64,000 bases of DNA from Priestia iocasae (GCF_016909075.1 NZ_JAFBFC010000003.1:372001-436000); one strand, 5' to 3'; positions 51,621-61,302 are shown, counted from the stretch's first letter. The notes: generated from the sequence alone by a model not told the origin. Translations and numbers: made by a program.

Positions 51621-52622
51621 CTAACTTATAGTTGAAAGCATCGCTTTTTTTGCTCGTTCATCTTGTAACCAACAATCAACGTGATGTTCATTCGTTAATT
51701 TTGTTTTAAATGGATAGACGCGGTCGCATACTTCCATCGCTTTATCACACCTTGCAACAAAGGGACACCCTACTGGTGGTGAAAACAAATCTGGTGGTGA
51801 ACCTGCAATAGGAGTCAATTCTTCTCCATCTAAATCAAGTCGAGGCACCGACTTCAACAATCCTTGTGTATATGGATGTTGAGCGTTATAAAAAATCTCT
51901 CTTCGACTTCCTTGCTCCACAATTTTCCCTGCGTACATCACAGCGATACGGTCGGCTACTTGTGCAACAACGCCTAGGTCGTGAGTAATTAAGATAATGG
52001 AGACGCCTGTTTTTTGCTGTACCTCTTTAAATAACTCTAATATTTGCGCTTGAATGGTAACATCCAATGCAGTTGTAGGCTCATCAGCAATTAAGACTTC
52101 TGGCTGACATACAAGAGACATCGCAATAACAATACGCTGCCTCATTCCACCACTAAATTGATGCGGATATTGCTTTAAGCGCTCTTCAGGGCTCGGAATC
52201 CCAACGAGTGTCAGCATATCAACGGCTGCTTTTTTCGCTTCTTCTTTTGATCTATTTTCATGCTGCATAATGCCTTCTATAATTTGCTCCCCAACAGTAA
52301 TCGTTGGGTTAAGCGCTGTCATTGGGTCCTGAAAAATCATGGAGATATCAGCACCACGAACCTTTCTCATTTTTGGCTCTGTTAGCTTTACTAAATCTTT
52401 ACCTTGAAATAAGATTGACCCGTTTGTAATTTTACCTGGAGGGTTTGGAATTAAGCGCATAATGCTTTGTGAAGTAACACTTTTTCCACATCCCGACTCT
52501 CCTACAATGGCTAGCGTCTCTCCTTTATGTAAATCAAACGTGACGCCACGAACCGCTTTTACTTCTCCTCCATATGTAGCAAACGAAACATGGAGATTTT
52601 GCACTTGTAGTACTTTATCCAT
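51621..52622 (-). CDS. dppD: Dipeptide ABC transporter ATPase
   Basis: The 333-aa ATPase carries [27 protein letters not shown] and LIADEPTTALDVTIQAQ, and a C-terminal oligo_HPY domain with CPFVARCDKAMEVC. AAGGAGG precedes the ATG, and dppC ends 4 bp upstream. It powers the DppBC channel with YkfD. Confidence 0.95.
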   Translation of the reverse strand: MDKVLQVQNLHVSFATYGGEVKAVRGVTFDLHKGETLAIVGESGCGKSVTSQSIMRLIPNPPGKITNGSILFQGKDLVKLTEPKMRKVRGADISMIFQDPMTALNPTITVGEQIIEGIMQHENRSKEEAKKAAVDMLTLVGIPSPEERLKQYPHQFSGGMRQRIVIAMSLVCQPEVLIADEPTTALDVTIQAQILELFKEVQQKTGVSIILITHDLGVVAQVADRIAVMYAGKIVEQGSRREIFYNAQHPYTQGLLKSVPRLDLDGEELTPIAGSPPDLFSPPVGCPFVARCDKAMEVCDRVYPFKTKLTNEHHVDCWLQDERAKKAMLSTIS

Positions 52623-52626
52623 GATG

Positions 52627-53583
52627 TTACCTCCTTAGCTTCGGATCTAGTGCATCTTGTAATCCATCTCCTAGCACATTAAACGAAAACATCGTTAGTG
52701 AAATAAAGAGTGCCGGGAAAAACAAACGCCACCAGTAGCCTGATAGAATGGTTGATAGCCCATCGCTAGCCATTACACCCCAACTCGCATATGGAGCTTG
52801 AATGCCTAAACCGAGAAAGCTTAAAAATGCTTCAGCAAAAATCGCACTTGGAACGGTTAACGTCATCTGTACAATAATTGGTCCCATTGTATTTGGAAGA
52901 AGGTTTTTCCGGATAATCCGTGCTGTTTTGGTTCCAAAGGTTTTTGATGCGAGAATAAATTCATAGTTTTTGATTTGTAGAACTTGTCCACGAACAATCC
53001 TGGCCATACCAATCCAGCCAGTCACCGTCAACGCGACAATAATGGTTAAGAGTCCTGGTCCCATGACAACCATTAATAAAATGACGACTAATAGATAAGG
53101 TAAGCCATATAAAATCTCAACGATACGCATCATTACGTTATCTGTTTTACCACCTTTGTAACCTGCAATTCCTCCATAAATTATGCCAATGATAAAATCA
53201 ATGAGCGCTGCCATAAAGCCAACAAATAAAGATATTCGTGCCCCGAACCATGTTCGTGCAAAAACATCTCTTCCCATATCATCTGTTCCAAACCAATGTT
53301 CACTTGAAGGCGGTAAATTTTGATTTGCTAATGATTGTTTAATTCCATCATGAGGAGAAATAATTGGACCAATGATAGCCATAACAATGAGCACGGTTAA
53401 AAAGAAAAGACCACCCATTGCTAACTTATTTTTCAGAAGTCGTTTCCACGCATCTTGCCAATAAGAAAGGCTTGGTCGAACAACAGCTTCAGCATCCGCT
53501 TTGTTTTTTTTCTTAGGTGTAAACCACTCATCTGGAATATTCGGTGAGTTACTATACTCTTGTTGCTTTGGGAATCCCATCAT
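52627..53583 (-). CDS. dppC: Dipeptide ABC transporter permease
   Basis: The 318-aa permease has six or so helices after a soluble N-terminus of about 45 residues. The BPD inner-membrane motif is LASKTFGTKTARIIRKNLLPN and GLGIQAPYASWGVM lies near the end. The first ATG overlaps the dppB stop by 4 bp. It pairs with DppB. Confidence 0.95.
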   Translation of the reverse strand: MMGFPKQQEYSNSPNIPDEWFTPKKKNKADAEAVVRPSLSYWQDAWKRLLKNKLAMGGLFFLTVLIVMAIIGPIISPHDGIKQSLANQNLPPSSEHWFGTDDMGRDVFARTWFGARISLFVGFMAALIDFIIGIIYGGIAGYKGGKTDNVMMRIVEILYGLPYLLVVILLMVVMGPGLLTIIVALTVTGWIGMARIVRGQVLQIKNYEFILASKTFGTKTARIIRKNLLPNTMGPIIVQMTLTVPSAIFAEAFLSFLGLGIQAPYASWGVMASDGLSTILSGYWWRLFFPALFISLTMFSFNVLGDGLQDALDPKLRR

Positions 53584-54521
53584 TTGCCCTCCTTCTTATG
53601 AAGCTTAATACGCGGATCTAAGATTCCATATGCTAAATCAACCAAAAAGAGCATAAGAATTAAAAATGCGCTGTAAAAAACAGTTGTACCCATAATGACT
53701 GGATAATCTCGTTGGTTAATGCTTTCTACAAAGTACTTTCCCATACCTGGAATGGCAAAAATTTGCTCAATGACAAATGTTCCCGTTAAAATACCAGCAG
53801 CAAGCGTACCTAATACCGTGACAACTGGCAGTAGTGCGTTTCGAAGCGCATGTTTAAAGACAATTTTAAATGGTGTTAACCCTTTCGCTCTCGCTGTTCG
53901 GATATAATCTTGTGTTAACACTTCTAGCATACTTGACCGTGTTAAACGAGCAATAATGGCCATCGGGCCCGTTGCTAAAGCAAGTGTTGGTAGAATCATA
54001 TGTTTCCAGCTTGTCCACGTAGCTACCGGTAAAATGCCCCAGTTCACAGCTACTTGTTGAATAAGTAATGTAGCCATGACAAAGTTTGGTATTGAAATAC
54101 CTAGCACAGCAAACGTCATCGCCAAATAATCAATGATACCGTTATGTCGAAGGGCAGCTAGCACGCCTAATGTAATTCCTGACAGAACTGCTATCACGAG
54201 CGTAATCATTCCTAATTCAAAAGAAATTGGAAATCCTCTTCCTAACAAATCATTAACGGTTTGTGAAGGTTGTGTAATCGAAGGGCCAAAGTCTAAGGAT
54301 ACTAACGATTTTAAATAGATGAAGTATTGAATAATGAGAGGTTCATCTAAATGGTAATGAGCTTCTAAATTCTTCTGTACCATTTCACTTGTATTTCGTT
54401 CCTCATTGAATGGTGAACCAGGAATTGCATGCATTAAGAAAAAGGTTAATGTCACTATTAGCCACAATGTAATAACCATGGCAAGAATTCGTTTAAAAAG
54501 ATATGTTCCCATCTCTCTCAC
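53580..54521 (-). CDS. dppB: Dipeptide ABC transporter permease
   Basis: The 313-aa permease has six helices, a DppB-type N-terminus (LFKRILAMVITLWLIVTLTF) and the BPD motif RTARAKGLTPFKIVFKHALRN. The listed start is GTG 54521; the ATG at 54512 is also possible. Neither has a strong ribosome site, so coupling to dppA, which ends 6 bp upstream, is likely. Confidence 0.94.
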   Translation of the reverse strand: MREMGTYLFKRILAMVITLWLIVTLTFFLMHAIPGSPFNEERNTSEMVQKNLEAHYHLDEPLIIQYFIYLKSLVSLDFGPSITQPSQTVNDLLGRGFPISFELGMITLVIAVLSGITLGVLAALRHNGIIDYLAMTFAVLGISIPNFVMATLLIQQVAVNWGILPVATWTSWKHMILPTLALATGPMAIIARLTRSSMLEVLTQDYIRTARAKGLTPFKIVFKHALRNALLPVVTVLGTLAAGILTGTFVIEQIFAIPGMGKYFVESINQRDYPVIMGTTVFYSAFLILMLFLVDLAYGILDPRIKLHKKEGK

Positions 54522-54526
54522 ACTTT

Positions 54527-55351
54527 CTAACAGAATGTTGTTCTCATCGCAAGTTCAGTCATGACGAGCATTGCTCGATATGCTTCTAATATGTCTTTTG
54601 CCTCGTATCGTACAATCGTTGTTCCCTCTTCTAACACAGTCCCTGGCATGAGACTCGCCCATTCTGCTTGTCCGTAGTTCGCAAATTCAATGCGAAGCGT
54701 TGGGTGGTCAGGTGGAACTAACGGCTTTACATGTTCTTTATTTTGAAGAGCTACTACTGTTTTCTCCCTTAACAACTCAGCAGATTTCGCTGGTGTTAAG
54801 CTTTTCGCAACAGAACGAGAAATCGTTTCTTTTACCACAGCAGTCGTCACATTTGGAATGAGTGACTCTGCTTCTAATGCAGCTTGATCATCCCCTGCTA
54901 CCATAATAACGGGTACACCATAATATCCTGCTACATATGCATTAAATCCTAATTCGCCAACTACTACATCATTTATGTACATATGTCGAACGCCAAAAAT
55001 CATTGAGTGTGACATCACGCCTTTCATCGATGCCCTTGCATGATATCCGACAAAAATAGCTGCTGAACATGTTTCATCTAGTCCTTCAACCATTGAATAA
55101 GGCTTTGCTCCACCCGATATTAGTGTCGTATCAGGATGAAGATTTTCAATTAATAAATTGTTCATTTGTGAATGACTATCGTTCACCAATACTTCGCTAC
55201 AGCCATAATCAAATGCAGCTTGAATGACAGCGTTCGCTTCACCCGTCATAATGGCTCGACTACGCTCATAGTTATGTTTACTTGAATCAACCTGCGTGTG
55301 ATCGACCAATCCTGTAATACCTTCCATATCAACTGACATATAAAGATTCAT
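54527..55351 (-). CDS. dppA: D-aminopeptidase DppA (M55)
   Basis: The 274-aa zinc enzyme has the M55 opening SVDMEGITG with Asp8 and Glu10 as metal ligands, NDSHSQMNN and FVGYHARAS with the metal His, and VAGDDQAALEAE. It removes N-terminal D-amino acids, mainly D-Ala, from peptides. It is the first gene of the operon. GGAGG precedes the ATG. Confidence 0.95.
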   Translation of the reverse strand: MNLYMSVDMEGITGLVDHTQVDSSKHNYERSRAIMTGEANAVIQAAFDYGCSEVLVNDSHSQMNNLLIENLHPDTTLISGGAKPYSMVEGLDETCSAAIFVGYHARASMKGVMSHSMIFGVRHMYINDVVVGELGFNAYVAGYYGVPVIMVAGDDQAALEAESLIPNVTTAVVKETISRSVAKSLTPAKSAELLREKTVVALQNKEHVKPLVPPDHPTLRIEFANYGQAEWASLMPGTVLEEGTTIVRYEAKDILEAYRAMLVMTELAMRTTFC

Positions 55352-55380
55352 TTTCTCGCCTCCTCTCTTTTTATTATTTA

Positions 55381-55421
55381 AATTTTCTTAAAATTATAGT
55401 TCTAAATTCCAAAAATTTCAA
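55381..55421 (-). promoter_or_regulatory. dppA promoter with CodY box over the start site
   Basis: On the minus strand TTGAAA (55416-55421) and TATAAT (55393-55398) are 17 bp apart. The box AATTTTAAGAAAATT (55381-55395) overlaps the -10 and differs from the CodY consensus at one position. dpp is a classic CodY target in B. subtilis, so strong nutrient repression is expected. Confidence 0.85.
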
Positions 55422-55587
55422 CAATTTCTTGAATAAAAAGTCATTTCTTCCTATTTTTATCTAAAATGTGCGCTGATTCACATATAAAAGATTTTATTTA
55501 AGATGAATCGTCTTCCAATCAATTCCTCTATTTTTTTGTGAACTATGATAAACTGAAAGATAGGCTTACATGAAGGAGGTTACCTCA

Positions 55588-56862
55588 TTGAAAACGACAA
55601 TCGCTTCTTTGCAATGGTTTTTATTTATCGTTTCTAACAGTATCATCGTACCGATTGTCATTGCATCTCAATACGGTCTCAACTCAAGCGATTCAATTGA
55701 ATTTATTCAACGAACTCTTTTTGTACTCGCTCTTTCTGGATTATTACAAGTACTAGTCGGACATCGTTATCCAATAATGGAAGGGCCAGCTGGCGTATGG
55801 TGGGGAGTATTTTCTCTTTATGCAGGTCTCGGCGTCGTGTTGTTTGGTTCACAAGGCGAAACACTGCAAGTTTTACAATTTTCTTTATTAGCAAGTGGAG
55901 TGATTGGTATCTTTATGAGTGTCTTTGGACTCGTAGACAAACTTTCCCGCTACTTCACACCGCCTGTGATTGGTACATATTTAATTTTACTCGTGGCTCA
56001 ATTAAGTGGCTCTTTCTTAAAGGGAATGGTAGGTATTGATGGCACGGACACTAACATAAAACCGCTCATTACCGTTGGTTCTCTCATCATCGTTCTGCTT
56101 TCTTTTTGGGTTACTTCACACCGCTCACTGAATAAATTAAATATTATTATTAGTATTGGTTTAGGGTGGGGATTATTTGCGTTAATGGGCCTTACTGAGC
56201 CCATCCATTTTGAAGACCATCTATTTTACCTGCCAGAGCTGTTTGTATTTGGAACACCTCGTGTAGAGTGGAGCATGGTGATTACTTCTTTATTTGTTAC
56301 ATTTATTTTAATCACAAATATGCTAGCTTCAATTAAAGTTGTAGAATCAGTCTTGACTCAAAAAGGGGAAAAGATCGAAGGAAATACCGTCAAACGGGCA
56401 GGAATAGCATCGGGAGTTAGTCAACTATTAGGAGGAAGCTTCTCTGCAGTAGGTGCCGTACCTATTTCGGGATCTGGTGGATTTATCGCTACAACAGGCA
56501 TCGTTCAGCGTCTGCCTTTTATTATCGCTTCTGTTCTTTTACTATTAGTTAGCTTGTTTACACCACTTACAAGTATCCTGTCATCTTTACCTGCAGCCGT
56601 TGGATACGCAGCGATTTTCCCTGTGTTTGCAAGCATGCTAACACTAGGTATGAAAGAGTTTAAACAAGCAAAAGACGAAGAAGATGCGTTAAAAAGAGCA
56701 GGTATTCCACTTTTAGCAGGTATTGGTGTGATGTTTATTCCTCCAAATTCTTTTTCCAATCTCTCTCCTATCTTAACAACGTTGTTAAGCAATGGTCTTG
56801 TATTCGGAACAATGATTGCTATTGGTATAGAAGTCGTTTATTCTTTTCGACATCGTTCATAA
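55588..56862 (+). CDS. NCS2-family nucleobase/purine permease
   Basis: The protein is 424 aa from TTG 55588, which has AAGGAGG at proper spacing; an ATG 18 bases earlier lacks a site. It has about 12-14 hydrophobic helices. Family marks are the MEGPAGVWWGVFSLYAG stretch, the RYFTPPVIGTYLILL helix and GSFSAVGAVPISGSGGFIATTG. Uptake of xanthine, uracil or another purine is likely; the substrate is not clear. A terminator follows. Confidence 0.88.
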   Translation: MKTTIASLQWFLFIVSNSIIVPIVIASQYGLNSSDSIEFIQRTLFVLALSGLLQVLVGHRYPIMEGPAGVWWGVFSLYAGLGVVLFGSQGETLQVLQFSLLASGVIGIFMSVFGLVDKLSRYFTPPVIGTYLILLVAQLSGSFLKGMVGIDGTDTNIKPLITVGSLIIVLLSFWVTSHRSLNKLNIIISIGLGWGLFALMGLTEPIHFEDHLFYLPELFVFGTPRVEWSMVITSLFVTFILITNMLASIKVVESVLTQKGEKIEGNTVKRAGIASGVSQLLGGSFSAVGAVPISGSGGFIATTGIVQRLPFIIASVLLLLVSLFTPLTSILSSLPAAVGYAAIFPVFASMLTLGMKEFKQAKDEEDALKRAGIPLLAGIGVMFIPPNSFSNLSPILTTLLSNGLVFGTMIAIGIEVVYSFRHRS

Positions 56863-56870
56863 ATAATGAG

Positions 56871-56900
56871 CCCCCGTCACATTGTTTTAAGTGACGGGGG
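56871..56900. terminator. Terminator between converging transporter genes
   Basis: CCCCCGTCAC pairs perfectly with GTGACGGGGG around a 10-nt loop. TTTTG follows on the plus strand. Confidence 0.93.
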
Positions 56901-56905
56901 TTTTG

Positions 56906-58147
56906 TTATGATAATTTATATTTTGTCTTTTTGACTGAAACACTTTTTTCCTTCGGCTTAATCGCTTTTAATACGATTAATGCACCAATAACACTTAATA
57001 AGAGCGACAATTGAAAGACCGCTGCATTAGACCAATTCATTAAAAATGTATAAAGAGGTGGTCCAGCAGCTACACCTACAAAACGCATTGAGCTATAGAT
57101 GGAGGTAATCGTCCCTCTTTCTTCTTTCTCAATCCCTTCTGTTATTAGCGCATCTAAGCTTGGTAATGAAATGCCAATTCCTATCCCAGCAACAACGAGT
57201 GCTGATAGTAAAAAAGGCAATGTATCTTTAAAAAAGAGAACAGCAAATGAACTAGTTAACAATACAAAACCAATAAAAGTACACCATTTCATTACTATTT
57301 TATTTTTACCAATTTTCTTACCTGCTACGTAAGAAGCAATAGACAACGCTAATAGTGGGATAGCCATAACAAATCCCTTTTGTGTGTTTACGATTTGATA
57401 TTGATCTTCTAAAATCGTTGATAAGTAAAAAAGAATACCGAATAGAACGAGCATAATAATTGCTCCTAAAAAAAAGATTGCTAAAAGCCAGCCTAAATTC
57501 TTTTTCAGCGTAGCTTTTACCATTATAACGAATTCTTTTATATTTTGTTTCGGTTCCTGTTTCGCTTTTTCTTTTTTTGGTGGTTTTACGAAAAAGAGGA
57601 CAAGGAGAATAGAAATGGCACAGAAAATGGGAATGAACCAAAATGGTAAAAACCAAATAAATGATGCTAAAAAAGCACCTAAAATAGGACTTAACACTTT
57701 TCCAAATGTGTTAGCTGTCTCGATTAAGCCTAATCCATTTGATACTTCTTTTTCGTCTTCAAACATGTCTCCTACACATGGAAGAACGACTGGCATTGCT
57801 CCAGCTGATCCAATTCCTTGTATCGCTCTCCCCACTAAAATTAACCAAAAAGGATTCGCTAGTTGCCACGATGCCCACCCTGTTAATGCTCCTCCTATTC
57901 CAGCTAACATTAAACTTGGAATAATGACTATTTTGCGGCCAAACCTATCTGATAAATACCCTGCTACAGGAATAAGAAAAATAGCGAAAATAGAATAGAC
58001 AGTAATAATCATTGACACTTGAAATGCACTGACTTGAAGCCTTTTTTCAATAACAGGAAGAACTGGAATAAGCATTGAATTTCCTAGCGTCATAATTAAC
58101 GGCACAGACGCAAGAGCTAGTAAATCAGCAGTTTGCTTCGTTTTCAT
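56906..58147 (-). CDS. MFS transporter, multidrug-exporter type
   Basis: The protein (413 aa from the ATG behind GGAGG) has 12 hydrophobic helices, motif A GYLSDRFGRK between helices 2 and 3, and a motif-C-like GLIETANTFGKVLSPILGA in helix 5, as in drug:H+ antiporters. The middle loop is long and basic. The substrate is unknown. Confidence 0.9.
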   Translation of the reverse strand: MKTKQTADLLALASVPLIMTLGNSMLIPVLPVIEKRLQVSAFQVSMIITVYSIFAIFLIPVAGYLSDRFGRKIVIIPSLMLAGIGGALTGWASWQLANPFWLILVGRAIQGIGSAGAMPVVLPCVGDMFEDEKEVSNGLGLIETANTFGKVLSPILGAFLASFIWFLPFWFIPIFCAISILLVLFFVKPPKKEKAKQEPKQNIKEFVIMVKATLKKNLGWLLAIFFLGAIIMLVLFGILFYLSTILEDQYQIVNTQKGFVMAIPLLALSIASYVAGKKIGKNKIVMKWCTFIGFVLLTSSFAVLFFKDTLPFLLSALVVAGIGIGISLPSLDALITEGIEKEERGTITSIYSSMRFVGVAAGPPLYTFLMNWSNAAVFQLSLLLSVIGALIVLKAIKPKEKSVSVKKTKYKLS

Positions 58148-58533
58148 CTTACCCTCCATATGAAGAAAACTTCTCTTCTCTCTTACTCAATGTGTACAGT
58201 TATACCTCTAATATTGTCCTCTATTCTTAATGTGATATTCCTCCCTTAAAATGGCATCATATTTCACTTAATAATGATGTACCTTTTAAATATAAAGCGG
58301 TTTCAAAAACCTTATAGATAGCTCATTTCTCAATTGTGTTATGATACTTTTTTAAATTTTTTCAATGAAAACGCATTAATTGGAAATAATAAACTTGCGA
58401 AAAGATGAAAATTTCTCTTTCATTTTTCGACAAAAACCCTTATATTATGACTAGGAGATTTAAGAGGTATGACGTAAGAAGTCTGACAACGCGTCTTATC
58501 TCATATAAATACTATATAGAAAAGGTGGAGTCT
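58148..58533. other. Divergent intergenic region upstream of the nucleoside transporter
   Basis: About 385 bp hold a CcpA-like site at 58366-58379 but no ORF with a good ribosome site and no RNA motif I recognise. No -35/-10 pair is convincing. Confidence 0.4.
58366..58379 (+). promoter_or_regulatory. Candidate cre (CcpA) site
   Basis: TGAAAACGCATTAA differs from the cre consensus TGWAANCGNTNWCA at two positions. It lies about 155 bp before the nucleoside transporter start. Catabolite repression of nucleoside uptake is common in bacilli. The match is modest. Confidence 0.3.
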
Positions 58534-59748
58534 ATGAACTACTTGTGGGGTTTACTTGGAATTGTATTCGTTTTCTTTTTAGCATTTTTAATTTCTAATA
58601 ATCGAAAAGCGATTAACCCACGTACGATTCTTGTAGGATTAGGGGTACAAGTACTATTCGGATTTATCGTATTAAAATGGGAGTTTGGACGCGCTATGCT
58701 TCAAAAAGTAACAGTTGGCGTTTCAAACGTAATTGCTTATGCTGATCAAGGTGTAGGATTCTTATTTGGTCCTTTAGCAGACCCAGAAGCTGTTGGATTT
58801 GTTTTTGCAATTAAAGTATTAACGCTTATCATTTTCTTCTCTTCTTTAATTGCTGTTTTATACTATCTTGGTATTATGCAGCTGATCATTCGCTTCTTAG
58901 GTGGTGGACTATCTAAGTTACTTGGTACAAGTAAGACGGAATCACTTTCCGCTGCTGCAAACATTTTCGTTGGACAAACAGAAGCACCGATGGTTGTACG
59001 TCCGTACATTTCAAAGATGACACAATCTGAGTTATTTGCAGTTATGACAGGTGGTCTTGCATCTGTAGCTGGTTCTGTATTATTTGGTTATGCAGCATTA
59101 GGAGTGCCAATTGAATACTTATTAGCAGCAAGCTTTATGGCGGCTCCAGCTGGTTTGATTATGGCAAAAATGATTGTTCCAGAAACAGAAACATCTGCTA
59201 CAACAGATGAAATTAAAATGGAACGTGATAAAGAGACGGCTAACGTAGTAGATGCTGCTGCTCGTGGTGCATCTGATGGTTTAAAATTAGCTGTTAACGT
59301 TGGAGCGATGCTTCTTGCGTTTATTGCATTAATTTCATTATTGAACGGAATTTTAACTGGTATTGGTAACTGGTTTAACTTTGAAGGCTTAACATTAGAT
59401 TTATTATTAGGTTACTTATTTGCTCCAATTGCATTTGTAATTGGTGTTCCGTGGAGTGAAGCGGTTACTGCTGGTGGATTCATTGGCCAAAAGCTTGTAT
59501 TAAATGAATTCGTAGCATACTCTGGATTCGCGCCACAAATTGACCAATTATCTGACAAAACAGTAGCTGTTATCAGCTTTGCTCTTTGTGGATTTGCAAA
59601 CTTATCATCTTTAGCTATTCTTTTAGGTGGTCTTGGTGGAATGGCACCAAACCGTCGTCAAGATATTGCTCGCTTAGGGTTCCGTGCTATCATGGCTGGT
59701 ACATTAGCTAACCTTTTAAGTGCTGCGATTGCAGGTATGTTCTTATAA
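58534..59748 (+). CDS. CNT-family nucleoside transporter (NupC/YutK-like)
   Basis: The protein (404 aa from the ATG behind AAGGTGG; earlier in-frame starts lack a site) has an N-terminal helix triple, then the CNT core with [15 protein letters not shown] and [21 protein letters not shown], and a C-terminal [24 protein letters not shown]. These are the substrate and sodium site motifs of concentrative nucleoside transporters. It imports nucleosides with Na+ or H+. Monocistronic. Confidence 0.95.
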   Translation: MNYLWGLLGIVFVFFLAFLISNNRKAINPRTILVGLGVQVLFGFIVLKWEFGRAMLQKVTVGVSNVIAYADQGVGFLFGPLADPEAVGFVFAIKVLTLIIFFSSLIAVLYYLGIMQLIIRFLGGGLSKLLGTSKTESLSAAANIFVGQTEAPMVVRPYISKMTQSELFAVMTGGLASVAGSVLFGYAALGVPIEYLLAASFMAAPAGLIMAKMIVPETETSATTDEIKMERDKETANVVDAAARGASDGLKLAVNVGAMLLAFIALISLLNGILTGIGNWFNFEGLTLDLLLGYLFAPIAFVIGVPWSEAVTAGGFIGQKLVLNEFVAYSGFAPQIDQLSDKTVAVISFALCGFANLSSLAILLGGLGGMAPNRRQDIARLGFRAIMAGTLANLLSAAIAGMFL

Positions 59749-59803
59749 TACCATTAAAGAATGGAGTCAAAATGGACAAAGCAACATCATTTGACTTAAC
59801 GTA

Positions 59804-59844
59804 AAAACCCCCTTGTTCATTACTGAATGAACAAGGGGTTTTTT
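59804..59844 (+). terminator. Terminator of the nucleoside transporter
   Basis: AAACCCCCTTGTTCATT pairs with AATGAACAAGGGGTTT around ACTG. A T6 run follows on the plus strand. Confidence 0.95.
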
Positions 59845-59905
59845 CATTAAAAAGTGTTGAAAATGACCGTAAATTCTAAGATAAGCCTTAGATTTTTTAT
59901 ACGTC

Positions 59906-60196
59906 TCAAATAATGATTTGATTGTTTGGTTGGTCTTCATGATACATAAATTGTTTGTCAATGATATGCTCAATGTAAATGGTCGTTAAGTCACTTTTTT
60001 TCACTTGGGCAACAATTAGGCCTAATGGATCTCCAATTGTAAAACTTGTACCATCATTAAACGATAACAACTTATCCCCAAGCTGTAAGATGCGTTTATA
60101 AACACTTTCTTTTTCTTCACTTGTTCGAACAGTAGACGTTTCCTTTAATGAAAATAACAAAATGATTTCTTGTCCATTGACTTGACTTCGATACAT
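59906..60196 (-). CDS. Small protein of unknown function
   Basis: The 96-aa protein starts at the ATG behind AAGGGG; an in-frame TTG three codons upstream is less well placed. It is acidic, strand-rich (NGQEIILLFSLKETSTV, FTIGDPLGLIVAQVK) and has no membrane segment. I recognise no family. It lies alone between the nucleoside transporter and cspD. Confidence 0.65.
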   Translation of the reverse strand: MYRSQVNGQEIILLFSLKETSTVRTSEEKESVYKRILQLGDKLLSFNDGTSFTIGDPLGLIVAQVKKSDLTTIYIEHIIDKQFMYHEDQPNNQIII

Positions 60197-60383
60197 GAAA
60201 ATCAACCCCTTGTGTATACTTCATTTTATTTCTTATTGACAGTATACTCTTAGTAATAGGCTAACCATAACTTGCACACTGAAATTTTTGCAATTATCTC
60301 TTCTCTTTATTTTACCTAAAAAATAATTTTCAGTAAATAAAAATAATTCCAATTAAATAACCTAAAAAAGTAAGCGCTATCTC

Positions 60384-60412
60384 TTGACGTCAAAATCACA
60401 TTATTGTATATT
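60384..60412 (+). promoter_or_regulatory. Strong SigA promoter of cspD
   Basis: TTGACG (60384-60389) and TATATT (60407-60412) are 17 bp apart. The start should lie near 60419, giving a leader of about 93 nt. Confidence 0.82.
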
Positions 60413-60419
60413 AGAAACA

Positions 60420-60488
60420 ATCATCTAGCCTAATATCAGAATATTATGTGAGATGATAATACGTTTCAAAGTAGCAAAAGTATGCTAC
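60420..60488 (+). promoter_or_regulatory. Structured 5' leader of cspD
   Basis: Two stems can form: ATCATCT (60420-60426) with AGATGAT (60451-60457), and GTAGC (60471-60475) with GCTAC (60484-60488) just before the ribosome site. Long leaders that refold with temperature control many cold-shock genes. A thermosensing role is inference. Confidence 0.5.
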
Positions 60489-60511
60489 AAAGTATTAGGA
60501 GGATTCTATTT

Positions 60512-60712
60512 ATGCAAAACGGTAAAGTAAAATGGTTTAACAATGAAAAAGGTTTTGGTTTCATCGAAGTTGAAGGTGGTAACGATGTATTCGTACATTT
60601 CACTGCTATCCAAGGCGATGGTTATAAATCTCTAGAAGAAGGTCAAGAAGTTTCATTTGAAATCGTTGAAGGAAGCCGTGGACCTCAAGCAGCTAACGTA
60701 ACAAAACTTTAA
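60512..60712 (+). CDS. cspD: Cold-shock protein
   Basis: The 66-aa protein has the full CSD fold with RNP1 [10 protein letters not shown] and RNP2 VFVHFTAI. It binds single-stranded RNA and acts as an RNA chaperone. The ATG follows TAGGAGG; an in-frame ATG ten codons earlier is a chance extension. Position next to the ypzA-ypeQ-ypeP genes fits B. subtilis cspD. Confidence 0.95.
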   Translation: MQNGKVKWFNNEKGFGFIEVEGGNDVFVHFTAIQGDGYKSLEEGQEVSFEIVEGSRGPQAANVTKL

Positions 60713-60750
60713 TTATAAATGGCTATGTCATTTATCCATAGAAGAACGAT

Positions 60751-60780
60751 AAAAAGAGGCTTTAATCAGCCTCTTTTTTT
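60751..60780. terminator. Bidirectional terminator between cspD and ypzA
   Basis: AAAAAGAGGCT pairs with AGCCTCTTTTT around TTAATC, with T-runs on both strands. The ypzA stop codon touches its edge. Confidence 0.93.
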
Positions 60781-61048
60781 ATTGTTTCGCTTCAGTTAAT
60801 TGATGACTACAAGCTTGAAGCTCTTGCTCACAACGCTTCAAAAACTGCTCGTCTACACCCGTTTCATTTGCTCTTGCTTGTGCTAATTGAGCTTGTGCAT
60901 CAGCAACTGCGTTTGATGCCTGCTGTAATTGATCTGGATCCATACTAATTGTAGCGGTTCCTACCATTTTTTCTGCAGCTTTAATCGACATTTGCACTTG
61001 TTGCAAATCATTATATCCTGATGTAATTTCTTCATTCATTTTATCCAT
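60779..61048 (-). CDS. ypzA: YpzA, DUF2564 protein
   Basis: The 89-aa protein starts at the ATG behind GGAGGTG. It is almost all helix, with long coiled-coil-like runs (DLQQVQMSIKAAEKMV, LAQARANETGVDEQFL), and matches the DUF2564 family and the length of B. subtilis YpzA. No function is known. Alanine and glutamine are abundant. Confidence 0.85.
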   Translation of the reverse strand: MDKMNEEITSGYNDLQQVQMSIKAAEKMVGTATISMDPDQLQQASNAVADAQAQLAQARANETGVDEQFLKRCEQELQACSHQLTEAKQ

Positions 61049-61102
61049 TGAAAACACCTCCATATGGATAGAATGAAGCTTCTCGACTAAAAATATACCT
61101 TG

Positions 61103-61285
61103 TTACTTTTTAAGTAATAAGTCACCGTACTGTTTAATCTTCTCACCAATTGTACAATTTTTTATACAAAAAGATTGAGCATAATTTTTACCATGCTCTT
61201 TTTTAAGTGTTTTTTTTACAAAACAGCCTTCGCAATAATAATCCAGCAGCTCTGTGACTTCCTCTAATAATTGTTTACGTTCCAA
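61103..61285 (-). CDS. ypeQ: YpeQ, small zinc-finger protein
   Basis: The 60-aa protein starts at TTG behind GGGAG. Four cysteines (18, 21, 40, 44; YYCEGCF and FCIKNCT) should bind one zinc. Length and sequence fit YpeQ. It follows ypeP by 18 bp and probably shares its transcript. Function is unknown. Confidence 0.88.
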   Translation of the reverse strand: MERKQLLEEVTELLDYYCEGCFVKKTLKKEHGKNYAQSFCIKNCTIGEKIKQYGDLLLKK

Positions 61286-61302
61286 CGTTCTTCATCTCCC
61301 AT

